NCBI GenBank assembly: GCA_964602845.1
Contig: CAZRSW010000002.1
Span: 89,554 to 153,553, forward strand
Direction: 5' to 3'
Length of the DNA stretch: 64,000 nt
Source: CAZRSW01 sp964602845
GTDB taxonomy: Bacteria; Chloroflexota; Dehalococcoidia; Lucifugimonadales; UBA826
Shown here: in pieces, positions 53,776-62,986 of the stretch
How positions within the stretch are numbered: position 1 is the first letter of the stretch
Layout: the number at the start of each line of letters is the position of its first letter
Made by a program: the position numbers and the translations under genes
The notes under the pieces: model-generated
Databases searched by the model: none
Seen by the model: the letters and a program-made list of their open reading frames with translations, nothing else
Told to the model about the DNA's origin: nothing

Positions 53776-54726
53776 ATGCAGGAAGAATTCACGTCCTATA
53801 CTCCCGACATGCAAAGAGAGGTCGATGACTTTGTATCAGCGTTAGAGATTGAATGCAATTCAATCAAGCCGGTGAATGAAAGTACTCCTGAGGAAGTTAG
53901 AAGAACGCAAGAATCTGGTGAAAGGTTAAAACCACCGCCTATCCTTTCTGATGCTGCCATAGTTCGTGAAATTGAAGCTTCTCATGGGAAAGTACCAGTT
54001 AGAGCATTTATACCGAATGATGATATCAAGGGTGTTTATTTGCATATACATGGAGGGGGCTGGGTGCTTGGAAGGGCACACCATATGGACTCTGCCTTGA
54101 TGGAAATTCTCGAAGAGTGTGGTGCAGCAGTCATTAGTGTTGATTATAGACTTGCGCCAGAATACCCTTACCCTGCCGCCCAGGACGATTGTGAGGCGGT
54201 TGCCCTCTGGATTATGAATAATTCTGAAGATGAATTGGGCACAGACAAGATAGTGATTGGTGGTGAGTCAGCCGGGGCACATTTGTCCGTCGAAACGATG
54301 CTACGCATGCGAGATAAACACGGATTCACAGGGTTCTCAGGAGCCAATCTCATGTATGGGATTTACGACTTATCTATGACGCCAAGTCAGCTACTATGGG
54401 GTGAGCGAAACTTGGTGTTGAATACTCCCATTATCAGGTGGTTTATTGATCATTATGTCCCCTTGGAGAAAAGGAAAGAACCCGATGTGTCCCCTCTGTA
54501 CGCATCTCTCCATGATTTGACTACAGCATTGTTTTCTGTGGGGACCCTTGATCCCTTATTAGATGACACACTTTTTATGCATTCAAGGTGGTTTGCATCG
54601 GGAAACGTATCAAGTTTGAATGTGTATCAAGGGGCCACACATGGATTTGAAGCGCAGCCAACCCGGTTAGCCGAAATGGTGAGAGGTAAGGTAAGACGAT
54701 TCATCTCCGAATGTTTTCAGAGCTGA
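53776..54726 (+). CDS. Alpha/beta hydrolase, HSL-type esterase
   Basis: A 316-aa carboxylesterase of the hormone-sensitive-lipase family. The oxyanion hole is HIHGGGWVLG (about 91-100), the nucleophile elbow GGESAGAHLS (Ser about 159), and the acid/base pair lies in VGTLDPLLDD and GATHGFEAQ near the C-terminus. GGAGG precedes the ATG. It is placed 115 nt after proA; a functional link is not obvious. Confidence 0.88.
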   Translation: MQEEFTSYTPDMQREVDDFVSALEIECNSIKPVNESTPEEVRRTQESGERLKPPPILSDAAIVREIEASHGKVPVRAFIPNDDIKGVYLHIHGGGWVLGRAHHMDSALMEILEECGAAVISVDYRLAPEYPYPAAQDDCEAVALWIMNNSEDELGTDKIVIGGESAGAHLSVETMLRMRDKHGFTGFSGANLMYGIYDLSMTPSQLLWGERNLVLNTPIIRWFIDHYVPLEKRKEPDVSPLYASLHDLTTALFSVGTLDPLLDDTLFMHSRWFASGNVSSLNVYQGATHGFEAQPTRLAEMVRGKVRRFISECFQS

Positions 54727-54974
54727 AAGTATCAGACTTGGTGTTGCTCAGCGGAAGGCTATTTTGATTAATTCAAGATGTGTGGCTAATTTGTACTTTG
54801 TTGTACAGGTTCCAGGTTGATGTGGATAACAGGCAATAGAGCTATTTTGGATGTTGACTCCAATGTTAGGTGCTGTGACGGGCAATTTTCATTAAGGACT
54901 GGATCATCCAGGCTCAGAAATACCATATAAGCGATGATACCGTGCTCCACCTGTATTAACGAAATCGGAATTAC

Positions 54975-56063
54975 TTAGGATACTCTGTAAGGCTCCAGGA
55001 AGTTCAGGTCCGGGTCAATTCCGAATCCCGGTGCGTCAGGTGGACTCACGAATCCATCTTTCACTTCTAAAGTGTGTTTATATATTTTGTCAAACAATGG
55101 ATCAGTGGACCCTCGGTAGTACTCAAGTATCAGACCGTTGGGTATCGCGCATAGGAGATGGATGTGTACCTCCTGCGGGCCATGAGGTGCTATCGGTAAA
55201 TTATGTGCCTGCGCTTGGGCAGCGACTTTCATGAACTCAGTTGGTCCGCCCATTATGATGGCATCGGGTTGCAAAATCGAGGCAGCTCTACTTTCGATTA
55301 AGTCTCGGAAACCATATCGGGTATATTCATTTTCACCTGTTGCGATTGGTATGGTTGTTGCATTGCTGATAAGCTGGTGGCCCTTGTAGTCGTCGGGGGC
55401 AATCGGTTCCTCAAACCAAAAGACGTCATAGGGCTCCATTTTTTTGGCTAATTCTATTGCCTCATAGAACAGATAGGCGCAGTTTGCATCTACCATCAAT
55501 TTGTGATCTGGCCCCATAGCTTCTCTAACAGCTTTAACTCTTTCAACGTCTTCGTTAATGGGCACCGCTCCAACTTTCATCTTTACAGCTTCTGCGCCCA
55601 TCGCAATACTTTCTCTGGTTTCTTCTTGTAACTCTTTGATTCCTTTACCTTCTTCATAGTACCCTCCAGCTATATATACCGGTATCTTATCGGTGTAGCC
55701 GCCCAATAATTTGTATACAGGTTGGTTGGTTGCCTTCCCCTTTATGTCCCATAGGGCGATATCTATGCCACTTATTACACGAGTAGTTAGTCCCCTTCGG
55801 CCTGTCAATTTAGGCTCCCAGAGTTGGTCCCAGATTCGCTCATTATTGAAAGGATCCTGCCCAATTAATTGGGGTTTGTAATATTCAACTATTGCTTTGG
55901 CGATGTTGTCATCACCACCGGTAAGCCCAATACCTGTTATCCCTTCATCGGTATCGATGAAAATAAAAGTACGCCCCGAGTGGGTATATGTGTGTTTGCC
56001 GTTGCTGATTGGGACGGCTCTTGGCCAGCTGTAACCCTCTATCCGTACGTCCGTAATTTTCAT
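54975..56063 (-). CDS. Mandelate racemase/muconate lactonizing enzyme family protein (KxK type)
   Basis: Enolase-superfamily sugar-acid dehydratase or racemase of about 362 aa. The KxK general-base motif is AVKMKVG (after strand 2), metal ligands are in LMVDANCAY, FEEPI and ATGEN, and the His of strand 7 is in PIAPHGPQE. Specific substrate is unknown. The ATG at 56063 with GAGAGG 8 nt upstream is preferred over the GTG three codons earlier. Enolase-superfamily paralogues are a known expansion in SAR202. Confidence 0.9.
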   Translation of the reverse strand: MKITDVRIEGYSWPRAVPISNGKHTYTHSGRTFIFIDTDEGITGIGLTGGDDNIAKAIVEYYKPQLIGQDPFNNERIWDQLWEPKLTGRRGLTTRVISGIDIALWDIKGKATNQPVYKLLGGYTDKIPVYIAGGYYEEGKGIKELQEETRESIAMGAEAVKMKVGAVPINEDVERVKAVREAMGPDHKLMVDANCAYLFYEAIELAKKMEPYDVFWFEEPIAPDDYKGHQLISNATTIPIATGENEYTRYGFRDLIESRAASILQPDAIIMGGPTEFMKVAAQAQAHNLPIAPHGPQEVHIHLLCAIPNGLILEYYRGSTDPLFDKIYKHTLEVKDGFVSPPDAPGFGIDPDLNFLEPYRVS

Positions 56064-56435
56064 AAGATGCACCTCTCTAATTCGTGTTCTGATGTGGATT
56101 TTAGCATGATGTATCAGGTATATCGATTCCTAGACTGGATTGAAGTGGCATTCTATATAAGTTGAGTGAGGATGAGTTTGGGAGTATCTAGGAGTGCAGG
56201 GACGATTTTTAGTAAAAAGCATTTGACGTTGGTGTTTCATGTGAAAATAGCAATATCAGGGCGTCAAAATTTGATCTTGGGCAATAATATTCGCTAAAAT
56301 ACCACTAATCCTATCGGGTGGATGTTAACCCAACATGCAGGGTGGGAGGTGAAAGTGTTAATAGGGATTGAGGATTGGTTGGCAGAACTCGGTAGATTTG
56401 TGGTCTAAGCTATCACAAAGAGAGGGATATTAGAA
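56064..56435. other. Divergent regulatory region upstream of the DUF1800 operon
   Basis: About 370 bp without a gene between the minus-strand enolase-family gene and DUF1800. TTTGACG (56222-56228) and CGTCAAA (56262-56268) form a 7-bp inverted repeat with a long loop, just upstream of the promoter candidate at 56271-56300. Confidence 0.45.
56271..56300 (+). promoter_or_regulatory. Candidate promoter of the DUF1800-DUF1501-NHL operon
   Basis: TTGATC (56271-56276), 18-nt spacer, TAAAAT (56295-56300): 4/6 and 5/6 matches to the sigma70 elements. It is on the same strand as the DUF1800 gene and would give a leader of about 130 nt. Confidence 0.4.
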
Positions 56436-57721
56436 ATGACTGAAACCGATCTTGCCTTGAAGGCCCATCTGCTGCGTCGCGCTGGGTTCGGCTGCTCCAT
56501 AAATGGCCTTGAGGAACTAGGTCGAAAAAAGTATGAAGACATCGTTGAAGAATTACTTCATCCAGAGCGTTTCGACGAAATAGACGAAGACTATATTGAG
56601 CGGTACAACCCTGAATTGTCTTATCATGATGCCATTGGGTTGCATGGGGGTAAGTGGATATGGAAGATGATAAATACATTAAGGCCTTTGGAAGAGAAGG
56701 TAGCATTATTTTGGCACCACGTTTTTGCGACTGCTTACTATAAGAGCGAACATACCCCTACACTCATTACGCAAATAGAAACGTTTAGGGTAAATGGGTT
56801 GACTAACATTAAGAGGATATTACTTGATCTGGCTAAAGACCCTGCCATGAATTATTGGCTTGATAATTGTGAAAATCATGATGGCGAGCCTAATGAAAAC
56901 TGGGGTAGGGAGTTGCTGGAATTATTCTCGATGGGAGTGGGAAACTATACTGAGGATGATATTAAGAATGCATCCAAGGCTTTTACGGGATGGACTTTTG
57001 AGCAACCGCTTCCACTATACCCTTATGGCCATTACGAGTCCTCGTTTATTTATAACGAACAAGACCATGACGACTCAGAGAAGGTTTTCCTTGGCCGAAG
57101 AGGCCATTTCAATGGTGAAGATATTATAGAAATAATATGCGAGGAGAGGGCCACAGCTAGGTTTATATCTCGGCACATCTATACATTTTTCGTGGAGGAT
57201 GAACCCCAGGTACATACATGGAGCATTGAAGAACCACGTAACCCCGAAGCGGTCAATCAGATGACGGATGTGCTGATGGAGAATGAAGGGGATATAAAGG
57301 CATTATTGAGATTTGTTTTCAACTCGGACTTTTTTAAAGAATCTCGATTCAAGAAAATAAAGAATCCAACGGAATTGGTTGCCGGGACACTGAAACTGAC
57401 AGGTACATACGGAATCATTCCTGAGACAGGTACTAGTATCTCTGCCCTGTTTAGTGCTGCATCTGTGATGGGCCAGACCCTCATGAATCCCCCGACAGTT
57501 GAAGGTTGGCATACTGGTTCGGAGTGGATAGATGGAGGAACCCTAAACGAGAGGGTTAATTTTGCTGTTAACCAGTTTAATGATGTGGATACTCCNNNNN
57601 NNNNNNNNNNNNNNNNNNNNNNNNNNNNNNNNNNNNNNNNNNNNNNNNNNNNNNNNNNNNNNNNNNNNNNNNNNNNNNNNNNNNNNNNNNNNNNNTTAAA
57701 GATGGGTATAAGGAGCAATAA
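56436..57721 (+). CDS. DUF1800 family protein (interrupted by an assembly gap near the 3' end)
   Basis: Protein of the DUF1800 family, whose members nearly always occur with DUF1501 partners and whose biochemical role is unknown. Family blocks are HLLRRAGFGCS near the N-terminus, WHHVFATAY, NENWGRELLELFSMGVGNYTED (in overlapping pieces), FISRHIYTFF, NPTELVAGTLKLTG and NPPTVEGWHTG. A gap at 57596-57695 hides part of the C-terminus. I placed the stop at TAA 57719-57721, which overlaps the next gene as TAATG; another phase would continue to 57740. No signal peptide is seen. Confidence 0.85.
57596..57695. other. Scaffold gap (100 N) inside DUF1800
   Basis: Exactly 100 N without a shared flank, so real sequence is missing. 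The reading phase of the last 25 bases of DUF1800 cannot be known from this assembly. Confidence 0.95.
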
Positions 57722-58860
57722 TGGTCGCAAGAGAGGTTAATGAACCAGTTCTAGTAGTGTTGCAGTTGACGGGTGGTAATGACTTCATGAATACCCTGGT
57801 CCCATTCACTAATCCCACTTATTACGATAATAGGACTCTACTTAATGTGCCCCAAGGAGATGTACTTCCATTAAATAACGTTCTGGGTTGGCATCCTGAT
57901 TTGGTTCCGTTCAAGGAGTTATATGACAGAGGGATGGTAGCAGTTGTTCAAGGAATTGGATACCCGGATTCAGTTAGAAGTCATTTTAGAGGTATGGATA
58001 TTTGGCATACGTGCACTCCGGAGGAAGTTTCATCGACTGGATGGCTTGGCAGTACGATTGAGATGTTGGATCATAACGGCGAAAATCCCCTCACTGGTAT
58101 TAACTTTGGAGTGGGTCTTCCAAAAGCAATGACGAAAATCGGGATTCCTGTTACTAGCGTAGCGAGCTTAGATAATTATGGTTTAATGTCTGGTATCGCT
58201 GCTGAAGAACAAAGAGATCAAGCGCTGCAAATATTCAAAGATATGTATGGGCAGACGGTGGGTACGGGTCCAGTCATGGATTACTTGTCACGAACCGGGA
58301 TCGATGTTCTCACGGGTGCTGATATTCTCAAGGTTGCTCCGGAACAATATCAATCTACTGTGGAATACGGAAGTAGTCCGATTGCTAAGTCGTTGAGGGA
58401 TGTTGCACGAGTCCACACAGCCAATCTGGGCACAAGAATTTTTTACACTCAGCAGGGAGGCTATGATACCCATGCTAATCAGATGCCGACGCAACCAGGG
58501 CTTTTCAAGGATCTTTCCCGGGCGGTGAATGATTTCTTCTTGGATTTGGAAGAGCATGACGCTGACCAGAACGTAGTGATGCTGATATTTTCTGAATTTG
58601 GTCGACGTATCAGTGACAATGGGTCGGGTACAGATCATGGATCTGGAGGGGGTGCCTTCATCGTTGGTAAGTCGGTGGAAGGAGGTTTATATTCTGAGTA
58701 CCCCTCTTTGGAGCAGGATAGGTGGGCAAAAGGGGAGGATCTTGAGCATACCATAGACTATAGAGGTATATATGGCACGATCCTGGAACAATGGTTAGAT
58801 TTAGAGGCGTCGCCTATCGTTCAAGGTCATTATGAGCAGATCAATCCTTTTAAGAAGTAA
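57721..58860 (+). CDS. DUF1501 family protein
   Basis: A 379-aa protein of the DUF1501 (sulfatase-like) family. Conserved stretches are LQLTGGNDFMNTLVPF at the N-terminus, GWHPDLVPFKELYD, QGIGYPDSVRSHF and FSEFGRRISDNGSGTDHGSGG with likely metal ligands. Most homologues start with a twin-arginine signal; this one starts directly with the fold and has AGGAG 6 nt upstream, so it appears cytoplasmic. It overlaps DUF1800 by one base and is followed 20 nt later by an NHL-repeat gene. Confidence 0.88.
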   Translation: MVAREVNEPVLVVLQLTGGNDFMNTLVPFTNPTYYDNRTLLNVPQGDVLPLNNVLGWHPDLVPFKELYDRGMVAVVQGIGYPDSVRSHFRGMDIWHTCTPEEVSSTGWLGSTIEMLDHNGENPLTGINFGVGLPKAMTKIGIPVTSVASLDNYGLMSGIAAEEQRDQALQIFKDMYGQTVGTGPVMDYLSRTGIDVLTGADILKVAPEQYQSTVEYGSSPIAKSLRDVARVHTANLGTRIFYTQQGGYDTHANQMPTQPGLFKDLSRAVNDFFLDLEEHDADQNVVMLIFSEFGRRISDNGSGTDHGSGGGAFIVGKSVEGGLYSEYPSLEQDRWAKGEDLEHTIDYRGIYGTILEQWLDLEASPIVQGHYEQINPFKK

Positions 58861-58880
58861 CGGTTGAGAGGTACCAAGAA

Positions 58881-59864
58881 ATGGTTCTAGCATATGAATT
58901 ATTGAGATCTGGATTTCCATACTACATCACCCTTGGTCAGCGTCGCATAACATCTAATCCTGTTGACATTGGATTTGGAAAGGAAAACATATATGTTTTG
59001 ACTAGAGGGGTGCTGGGAACTGAGATTAGAGTTATTAATTGGGAAGATGAAAACTTGGGTGTTAGAGGAAGTACAGAACTTTTTAATTGGCCCGCTGGTC
59101 TTCTCGTAGATCATGATGAAAATCTCTACGTGTCCGATGAAGCAAAACACTGCATCGTTGTAATGGATAAAGAGGGGAATCACCTAAGTACTTGGGGACA
59201 GCATGGTTCAAGTCAAGGGCAGCTTAACCGGCCTTCTGGTATGACCTTTGATACGGAAGGGAATATTCTATTGTCAGACACTATGAATAATCGAGTACAA
59301 CGATTTACCGCAAGCGGTGAGCATCTACAGACTATCGAAATGCCAGGTTTAAACAATCCTTGGGGAATAGCGGAGGACGCCGAAGGCTATATATACGTTG
59401 CGGACTGGAAAAATGATCGGATTGTGAAGTTATCCAAGGAAGGTGAGCTATCTCTCACAATAGGAGCCACTGGATCCCAAAAAGGACAGATGTCTAGGCC
59501 GTCATCGGTAGCTGTTGATCAACATGGTGATATTTATGTCGCTGATCGGGGAAATGACAGAGTGCAACTTTTTGATAAAAAGGGCAAGTATATCCAAAGT
59601 TTTCATGGGGACGCTTCACTATCTAAATCTGGTTTGGCCTATGTTTTGTCTAATCATCAGACCCTTAGGTTGAGAGAGATGGGTGACGTGGAGAAAGCGC
59701 AAAGGCTTGATGTGCCAATGACTGTTAGGGTTGACCGGGATTTTCGTTTGTTTATCACTGACTTTGGTAACCATCGTATACAGGTATACAAAAAGGATGC
59801 AATTGAGTTGTCGGAAGAGCAGATAGCAGCGCCGATGAGGAATCCGATTTTATACACGGCGTAG
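58881..59864 (+). CDS. NHL-repeat beta-propeller protein
   Basis: A 327-aa protein made of about five to six NHL repeats, with units such as GLLVDHDENLYVSDEA, GMTFDTEGNILLSDTMNNRVQRF and SVAVDQHGDIYVADRGNDRVQLF (in overlapping pieces). No signal peptide is visible. It is the third gene of the DUF1800-DUF1501 operon, where it may provide a protein- or ligand-binding platform. GAGAGG precedes the ATG. Confidence 0.85.
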   Translation: MVLAYELLRSGFPYYITLGQRRITSNPVDIGFGKENIYVLTRGVLGTEIRVINWEDENLGVRGSTELFNWPAGLLVDHDENLYVSDEAKHCIVVMDKEGNHLSTWGQHGSSQGQLNRPSGMTFDTEGNILLSDTMNNRVQRFTASGEHLQTIEMPGLNNPWGIAEDAEGYIYVADWKNDRIVKLSKEGELSLTIGATGSQKGQMSRPSSVAVDQHGDIYVADRGNDRVQLFDKKGKYIQSFHGDASLSKSGLAYVLSNHQTLRLREMGDVEKAQRLDVPMTVRVDRDFRLFITDFGNHRIQVYKKDAIELSEEQIAAPMRNPILYTA

Positions 59865-59909
59865 TTCTGCTGATTGAATTTCAAGTAAACCCGGTGTGCG
59901 TTCCGTATG

Positions 59910-60287
59910 TTATCCAGTTGTGCCACGGCGGTGCTTGCTTCTCTTGCTCCTGATGTAGGCAAGAAAATCCCGTACTGTTTCCCATTCCTCTCGAGTTAAG
60001 TCCCCTAGTTGGGTCACTCTATCAAGATTGTGGCTAGATGAAAAACCGACTGATTGCGGTTCTATATAGCCTGCCAAAATTGCTAGCTGGGTGAAGTTTA
60101 ACTCTAGAGTATGGGATATCTTCCTTAGTGTTGGCAACCTTGGTTGAATGGATCCTCTTTCGAGGTGACTAACATAGCTGCTGCTCATCCCTAATATAGC
60201 GGATAGTTGTCTTTGGGACCATTTATGATCTTGTCTAGCTTGGCGAATAGTTTCTGCCATCCTAAGATAACATTGTTCGGGCATCAT
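59910..60287 (-). CDS. XRE-family HTH transcriptional regulator
   Basis: A 125-aa regulator. The helix-turn-helix is at about 15-68 (IRQARQDHKWSQRQLSAILGMSSSYVSHLERG, in overlapping pieces). The C-terminal part (DLTREEWETVRDFLAYIRSKR) is a short helical tail without a known effector domain. I chose the ATG at 60287; a second ATG follows directly, and a longer reading would add 24 residues upstream. It is convergent with the NHL operon and could control genes on either side, including the candidate small RNA. Confidence 0.82.
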   Translation of the reverse strand: MMPEQCYLRMAETIRQARQDHKWSQRQLSAILGMSSSYVSHLERGSIQPRLPTLRKISHTLELNFTQLAILAGYIEPQSVGFSSSHNLDRVTQLGDLTREEWETVRDFLAYIRSKRSKHRRGTTG

Positions 60288-60568
60288 TGATTTTACCAAC
60301 CTGTGGGAAATCTTATTTATTATATGTCTAGGGTGTAAGGTAGTTGCGCCCCATTTCAAAATTGTGGTTTCTTATTCATTACGGACAATATTACACATTT
60401 TGCTATAGTTCCACTTATTAATTTTTATGGTTTTGTTATGATGCTCTTAAATACCTTTGACAAATTGCACGGTATTATCAGGCTATAGTCCAATGGAAAG
60501 TTCCTATCTTTAGCTCCCTTGAGTTGAAATGTGAACGTCTTGACGAGTGCTTAGTTGAGGCGGGGTTC

Positions 60569-60597
60569 TTGACTTAATAGAACAGACGTGCTAATAT
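60569..60597 (+). promoter_or_regulatory. Orphan sigma70-type promoter
   Basis: TTGACT (5/6) at 60569-60574, a 17-nt spacer and TAATAT at 60592-60597. Predicted transcription start is near A60604. The only element downstream on this strand before the intrinsic terminator is the candidate small RNA. Confidence 0.55.
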
Positions 60598-60603
60598 TAT
60601 TCC

Positions 60604-60693
60604 ACAGTTGAACGTTGCGCTCCAAATCGGTAGTTAGCAACAGAGGGAAATGAGCTCCCGCTCTAATTATGGAGCGGGAGCTCTGTTGTTTTT
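60604..60693 (+). ncRNA. Candidate small RNA of about 90 nt
   Basis: Bounded by the promoter at 60569-60597 and the terminator at 60638-60693. The 5' part has a possible stem GTTGC/GCAAC (about 60614-60618 and 60637-60641) that competes with the base of the terminator stem. I do not recognise a known RNA family. A 21-codon frame starting at the ATG 60650 behind GAGGG runs through the terminator stem and is considered chance. The neighbouring genes are an XRE regulator and an FkbM methyltransferase, both on the opposite strand. Confidence 0.45.
60638..60693 (+). terminator. Strong intrinsic terminator
   Basis: GAGCTCCCGCTC (60652-60663) pairs exactly with GAGCGGGAGCTC (60672-60683) around an 8-nt loop. 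CAACA (60638-60642) can extend the stem with TGTTG (60684-60688) across a 9-nt bulge, and TTTTT follows at 60689-60693. On the minus strand the same stem lies 18 nt after the FkbM stop and may terminate that transcript too, although its T-run there is weaker. Confidence 0.75.
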
Positions 60694-60701
60694 GACTTTG
60701 G

Positions 60702-61568
60702 TCAATGTAGGTGACCGATAACATTCTTTTTTCGTTCTATCGGATATGCGAGATACTCTTCCAGTCTCAGTTGGGTAGGTTTAGTGCCATCCATTTCTAG
60801 CAATTCGTAATTGTGGGTAGCGAGAAAACGCACAATGTCTGCAGCGGATTCCCCCAATACCTCCAGATGACGTGGGTGTAAACTCAGAAAAATTACGGGT
60901 CGGTGCAATGAGAGTATGTTGGTGGACCCTCTGAGAACATTACCCTCAGCACCTTCAACGTCGATCTTGATAATATCTGGTACAAGTTGTTGATCTTCGC
61001 TGAAGGAATCTAAAGAGATCTGTTTTCTGAAAACTTTGTGGTACAAGTCTCTTCTTTTCCTTGGTTCTGTTATAGAGTTCATACCATTTGTGCCAGAGCT
61101 TTCGAAAAAAGCTACCTCATTTTCATTTGTACTTCCAACTAGAGTGGGCACTATGGTGATATTCGAAATGGAATTTCTTTTTTTGTGAGAGGCTAGGTAC
61201 TTAATGTTCTCGGTAGCAGCTTCAAATGCAAAAACCATGCCTGGTGTCCCTAATGTGTTAGCGGCTGGTAGTGAATATAGGCCAATGTGAGCACCGACAT
61301 CAAAGAAAATCTTTTTACCTTTACACATGTTTATTGCGACAGCGAACCCACTGTTGTGCTTACTTCCCCAATTGGAAAAGTCGGAGAAATAGAATGCTGG
61401 ATCTAGGAAGAATTCAGTGGAGTTACCGATCATCTTCTTTGTACCTTTTCCAAGTGTGGAGCAATGTATGAAGGCCCTAAAAATTCTTAGGAGAAAAGAT
61501 CGTAATAATATCCTTCGTTGTAACCAAGGATTGTCACGGACTAATTCTACCAACGTAAATAAAACCAT
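60702..61568 (-). CDS. FkbM-family SAM methyltransferase
   Basis: A 288-aa methyltransferase of the FkbM family (O-methylation of sugars or small molecules). The SAM-binding block is FDVGAHIGLYSL with FAFEA two strands later, and the family motif DIIKIDVEGAEGNVLRG is at about residue 203-219. I chose the ATG at 61568; a TTG at 61577 abuts the stop of the preceding enolase-family gene with no gap. The tight spacing means both are expressed together. Confidence 0.85.
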   Translation of the reverse strand: MVLFTLVELVRDNPWLQRRILLRSFLLRIFRAFIHCSTLGKGTKKMIGNSTEFFLDPAFYFSDFSNWGSKHNSGFAVAINMCKGKKIFFDVGAHIGLYSLPAANTLGTPGMVFAFEAATENIKYLASHKKRNSISNITIVPTLVGSTNENEVAFFESSGTNGMNSITEPRKRRDLYHKVFRKQISLDSFSEDQQLVPDIIKIDVEGAEGNVLRGSTNILSLHRPVIFLSLHPRHLEVLGESAADIVRFLATHNYELLEMDGTKPTQLRLEEYLAYPIERKKNVIGHLH

Positions 61569-61577
61569 GAGGTTCAA

Positions 61578-62657
61578 TTATCCCGATAATGTGCGTACGA
61601 TAGTCATGTTTAGCTCTATCCCAAGCCCGGGGCCATCTGGTACTTCCAGTAATCCCTCGGAGATGGTGAGAGGCTCGGATAGAATGGGCTTGTCGTCTCT
61701 GATTGAGATATGTTCAATATTATACTCCTGAGCGTAAGGGACTCCAGTCATTGCGACTGCAAAATGAGCATGAGCTACCGTACTTACAGTAGGTTGAGTA
61801 TTGTGACATGTGATAGGAACGCCAAATGATTCTGCAAGGGTAGCTATCTTTATCAGAGTAGAAAACCCTGATGTTTTCACAACATCTGGCTGTATAATGT
61901 CAACTTTGCCTCTGACGATTAAGTCACGATACTCATATAGTGTGTATAGATTTTCTCCTGACGCTATAGGGATCGTCAGTGCATCCGATATTTTTGCTAG
62001 ACCGTCCAAGTCGTAATGTGGTCTAGGCTCTTCAAAATGGAATACACCTAATTGCTCGAGCTGAAGCCCTATTTCAATTGCATGGTGTGCAGAATAGGCA
62101 CCATTAACGTCCACCAAGATATCGATGTTGTCGCCGACAGCATTTCTTACTTCAGAAACGGTGTTTATAGTCCGGTCGGCAGGATCGTCGATTTTACCTG
62201 GTACAGCGCTGTGGAGTTTGTATGCCCGATATCCTATGTCAACGAAATGAGCTGCGCGGCGCGCCTCTTCAATTGGAGCAAGGTCTCGGTTCATAGAACT
62301 AGCGTAAACAGGCACTTGTTCACGGACTTTGCCTCCCATAAGTTGATATATCGGTAGGCCGAGGGCCTTTCCTTTTATATCCCAAAGAGCGATATCAATA
62401 CCGGCAATAGCAATCCAGATCGCGCCTCCAATCTCCAGAGCACTGCCGGCGATTATCATGTCGTTGTACCGATCCTCAATGTGGATAGGATTTTTCCCTA
62501 GTAGGGCGGGACCAAGTATATTATCTATCACTGACTTTGTTATCATGGGTTGCCGCCGAAAACATTCTCCAATACCTGTCAACCCTTCGTCTGTGTGAAC
62601 TATTATGAAAGGGAATGATTTGTCCAAAATCAAACATTCAATTTGTATTATTTTCAT
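61578..62657 (-). CDS. Mandelate racemase/muconate lactonizing enzyme family protein (KxH variant)
   Basis: Second enolase-superfamily enzyme, 359 aa. Metal ligands are in ILVDVNGAY, HFEEPRPH and ASGENLY, and the strand-7 His in PITCHNTQP. At the position of the usual KxK base it has AYKLHS, that is KxH, unlike the homologue at 54.9 kb. It therefore probably belongs to a different functional subgroup. It is the first gene of a two-gene unit with the FkbM methyltransferase. Confidence 0.88.
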   Translation of the reverse strand: MKIIQIECLILDKSFPFIIVHTDEGLTGIGECFRRQPMITKSVIDNILGPALLGKNPIHIEDRYNDMIIAGSALEIGGAIWIAIAGIDIALWDIKGKALGLPIYQLMGGKVREQVPVYASSMNRDLAPIEEARRAAHFVDIGYRAYKLHSAVPGKIDDPADRTINTVSEVRNAVGDNIDILVDVNGAYSAHHAIEIGLQLEQLGVFHFEEPRPHYDLDGLAKISDALTIPIASGENLYTLYEYRDLIVRGKVDIIQPDVVKTSGFSTLIKIATLAESFGVPITCHNTQPTVSTVAHAHFAVAMTGVPYAQEYNIEHISIRDDKPILSEPLTISEGLLEVPDGPGLGIELNMTIVRTLSG

Positions 62658-62848
62658 TACCGGTTCCTAGTAGATGTTGTGAAGTTATAACCAGTCTAAA
62701 CGTCCTGGATTGTTATTCTATAACCTAAAAAGCCCTGCAATCTCTCATCGTACTTTTTCTTGGCTATTATCGGCCATTGAACAGCCCCTTAATCCGGTGG
62801 AATCACTGTAACGAACTAAGGATAGGAATTTATACACAATTGTTATCA

Positions 62849-62878
62849 TTGAGGGTGTTTGTATGATTCTGGTATAAT
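62849..62878 (+). promoter_or_regulatory. Promoter of tRNA-Ala with extended -10
   Basis: TTGAGG (62849-62854), 18-nt spacer, TATAAT (62873-62878) preceded by TGG, giving the extended -10 TGnTATAAT. Transcription would start near 62885, about 26 nt before the tRNA. Confidence 0.65.
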
Positions 62879-62910
62879 CGTTATCCTGACGATCATTAGG
62901 TTACCCCAGT

Positions 62911-62986
62911 GGGGCTGTAGCTCATCTGGGAGAGCGCTTCAATGGCATTGAAGAGGTAGGGAGTTCGAGTCTCCCCAGCTCCACCA
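62911..62986 (+). tRNA. tRNA-Ala (anticodon GGC)
   Basis: Complete cloverleaf: acceptor GGGGCTG/CAGCTCC including the G3-U70 pair that marks alanine tRNAs, D arm, anticodon stem CTTCA/TGAAG with loop ATGGCAT (anticodon GGC), T arm with GTTCGAG, discriminator A and encoded CCA. Confidence 0.97.

Larger units (their letters stand above)
60288..60701. other. Intergenic region containing a candidate small RNA gene
   Basis: Over 400 bp without a credible protein gene between the XRE regulator and the FkbM gene. It contains a strong promoter-like pair at 60569-60597 and a strong terminator at 60638-60693. The remaining part is AT-rich without other signals that I recognise. Confidence 0.6.

Noticed and set aside
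54821..54829. Single consensus DnaA box TGTGGATAA between the esterase and enolase-family genes
   Set aside because: About half an exact match per window is expected by chance, and there is no cluster.
60650..60715. 21-codon frame behind GAGGG inside the candidate small RNA
   Set aside because: It runs through the terminator stem and has no recognisable sequence features.
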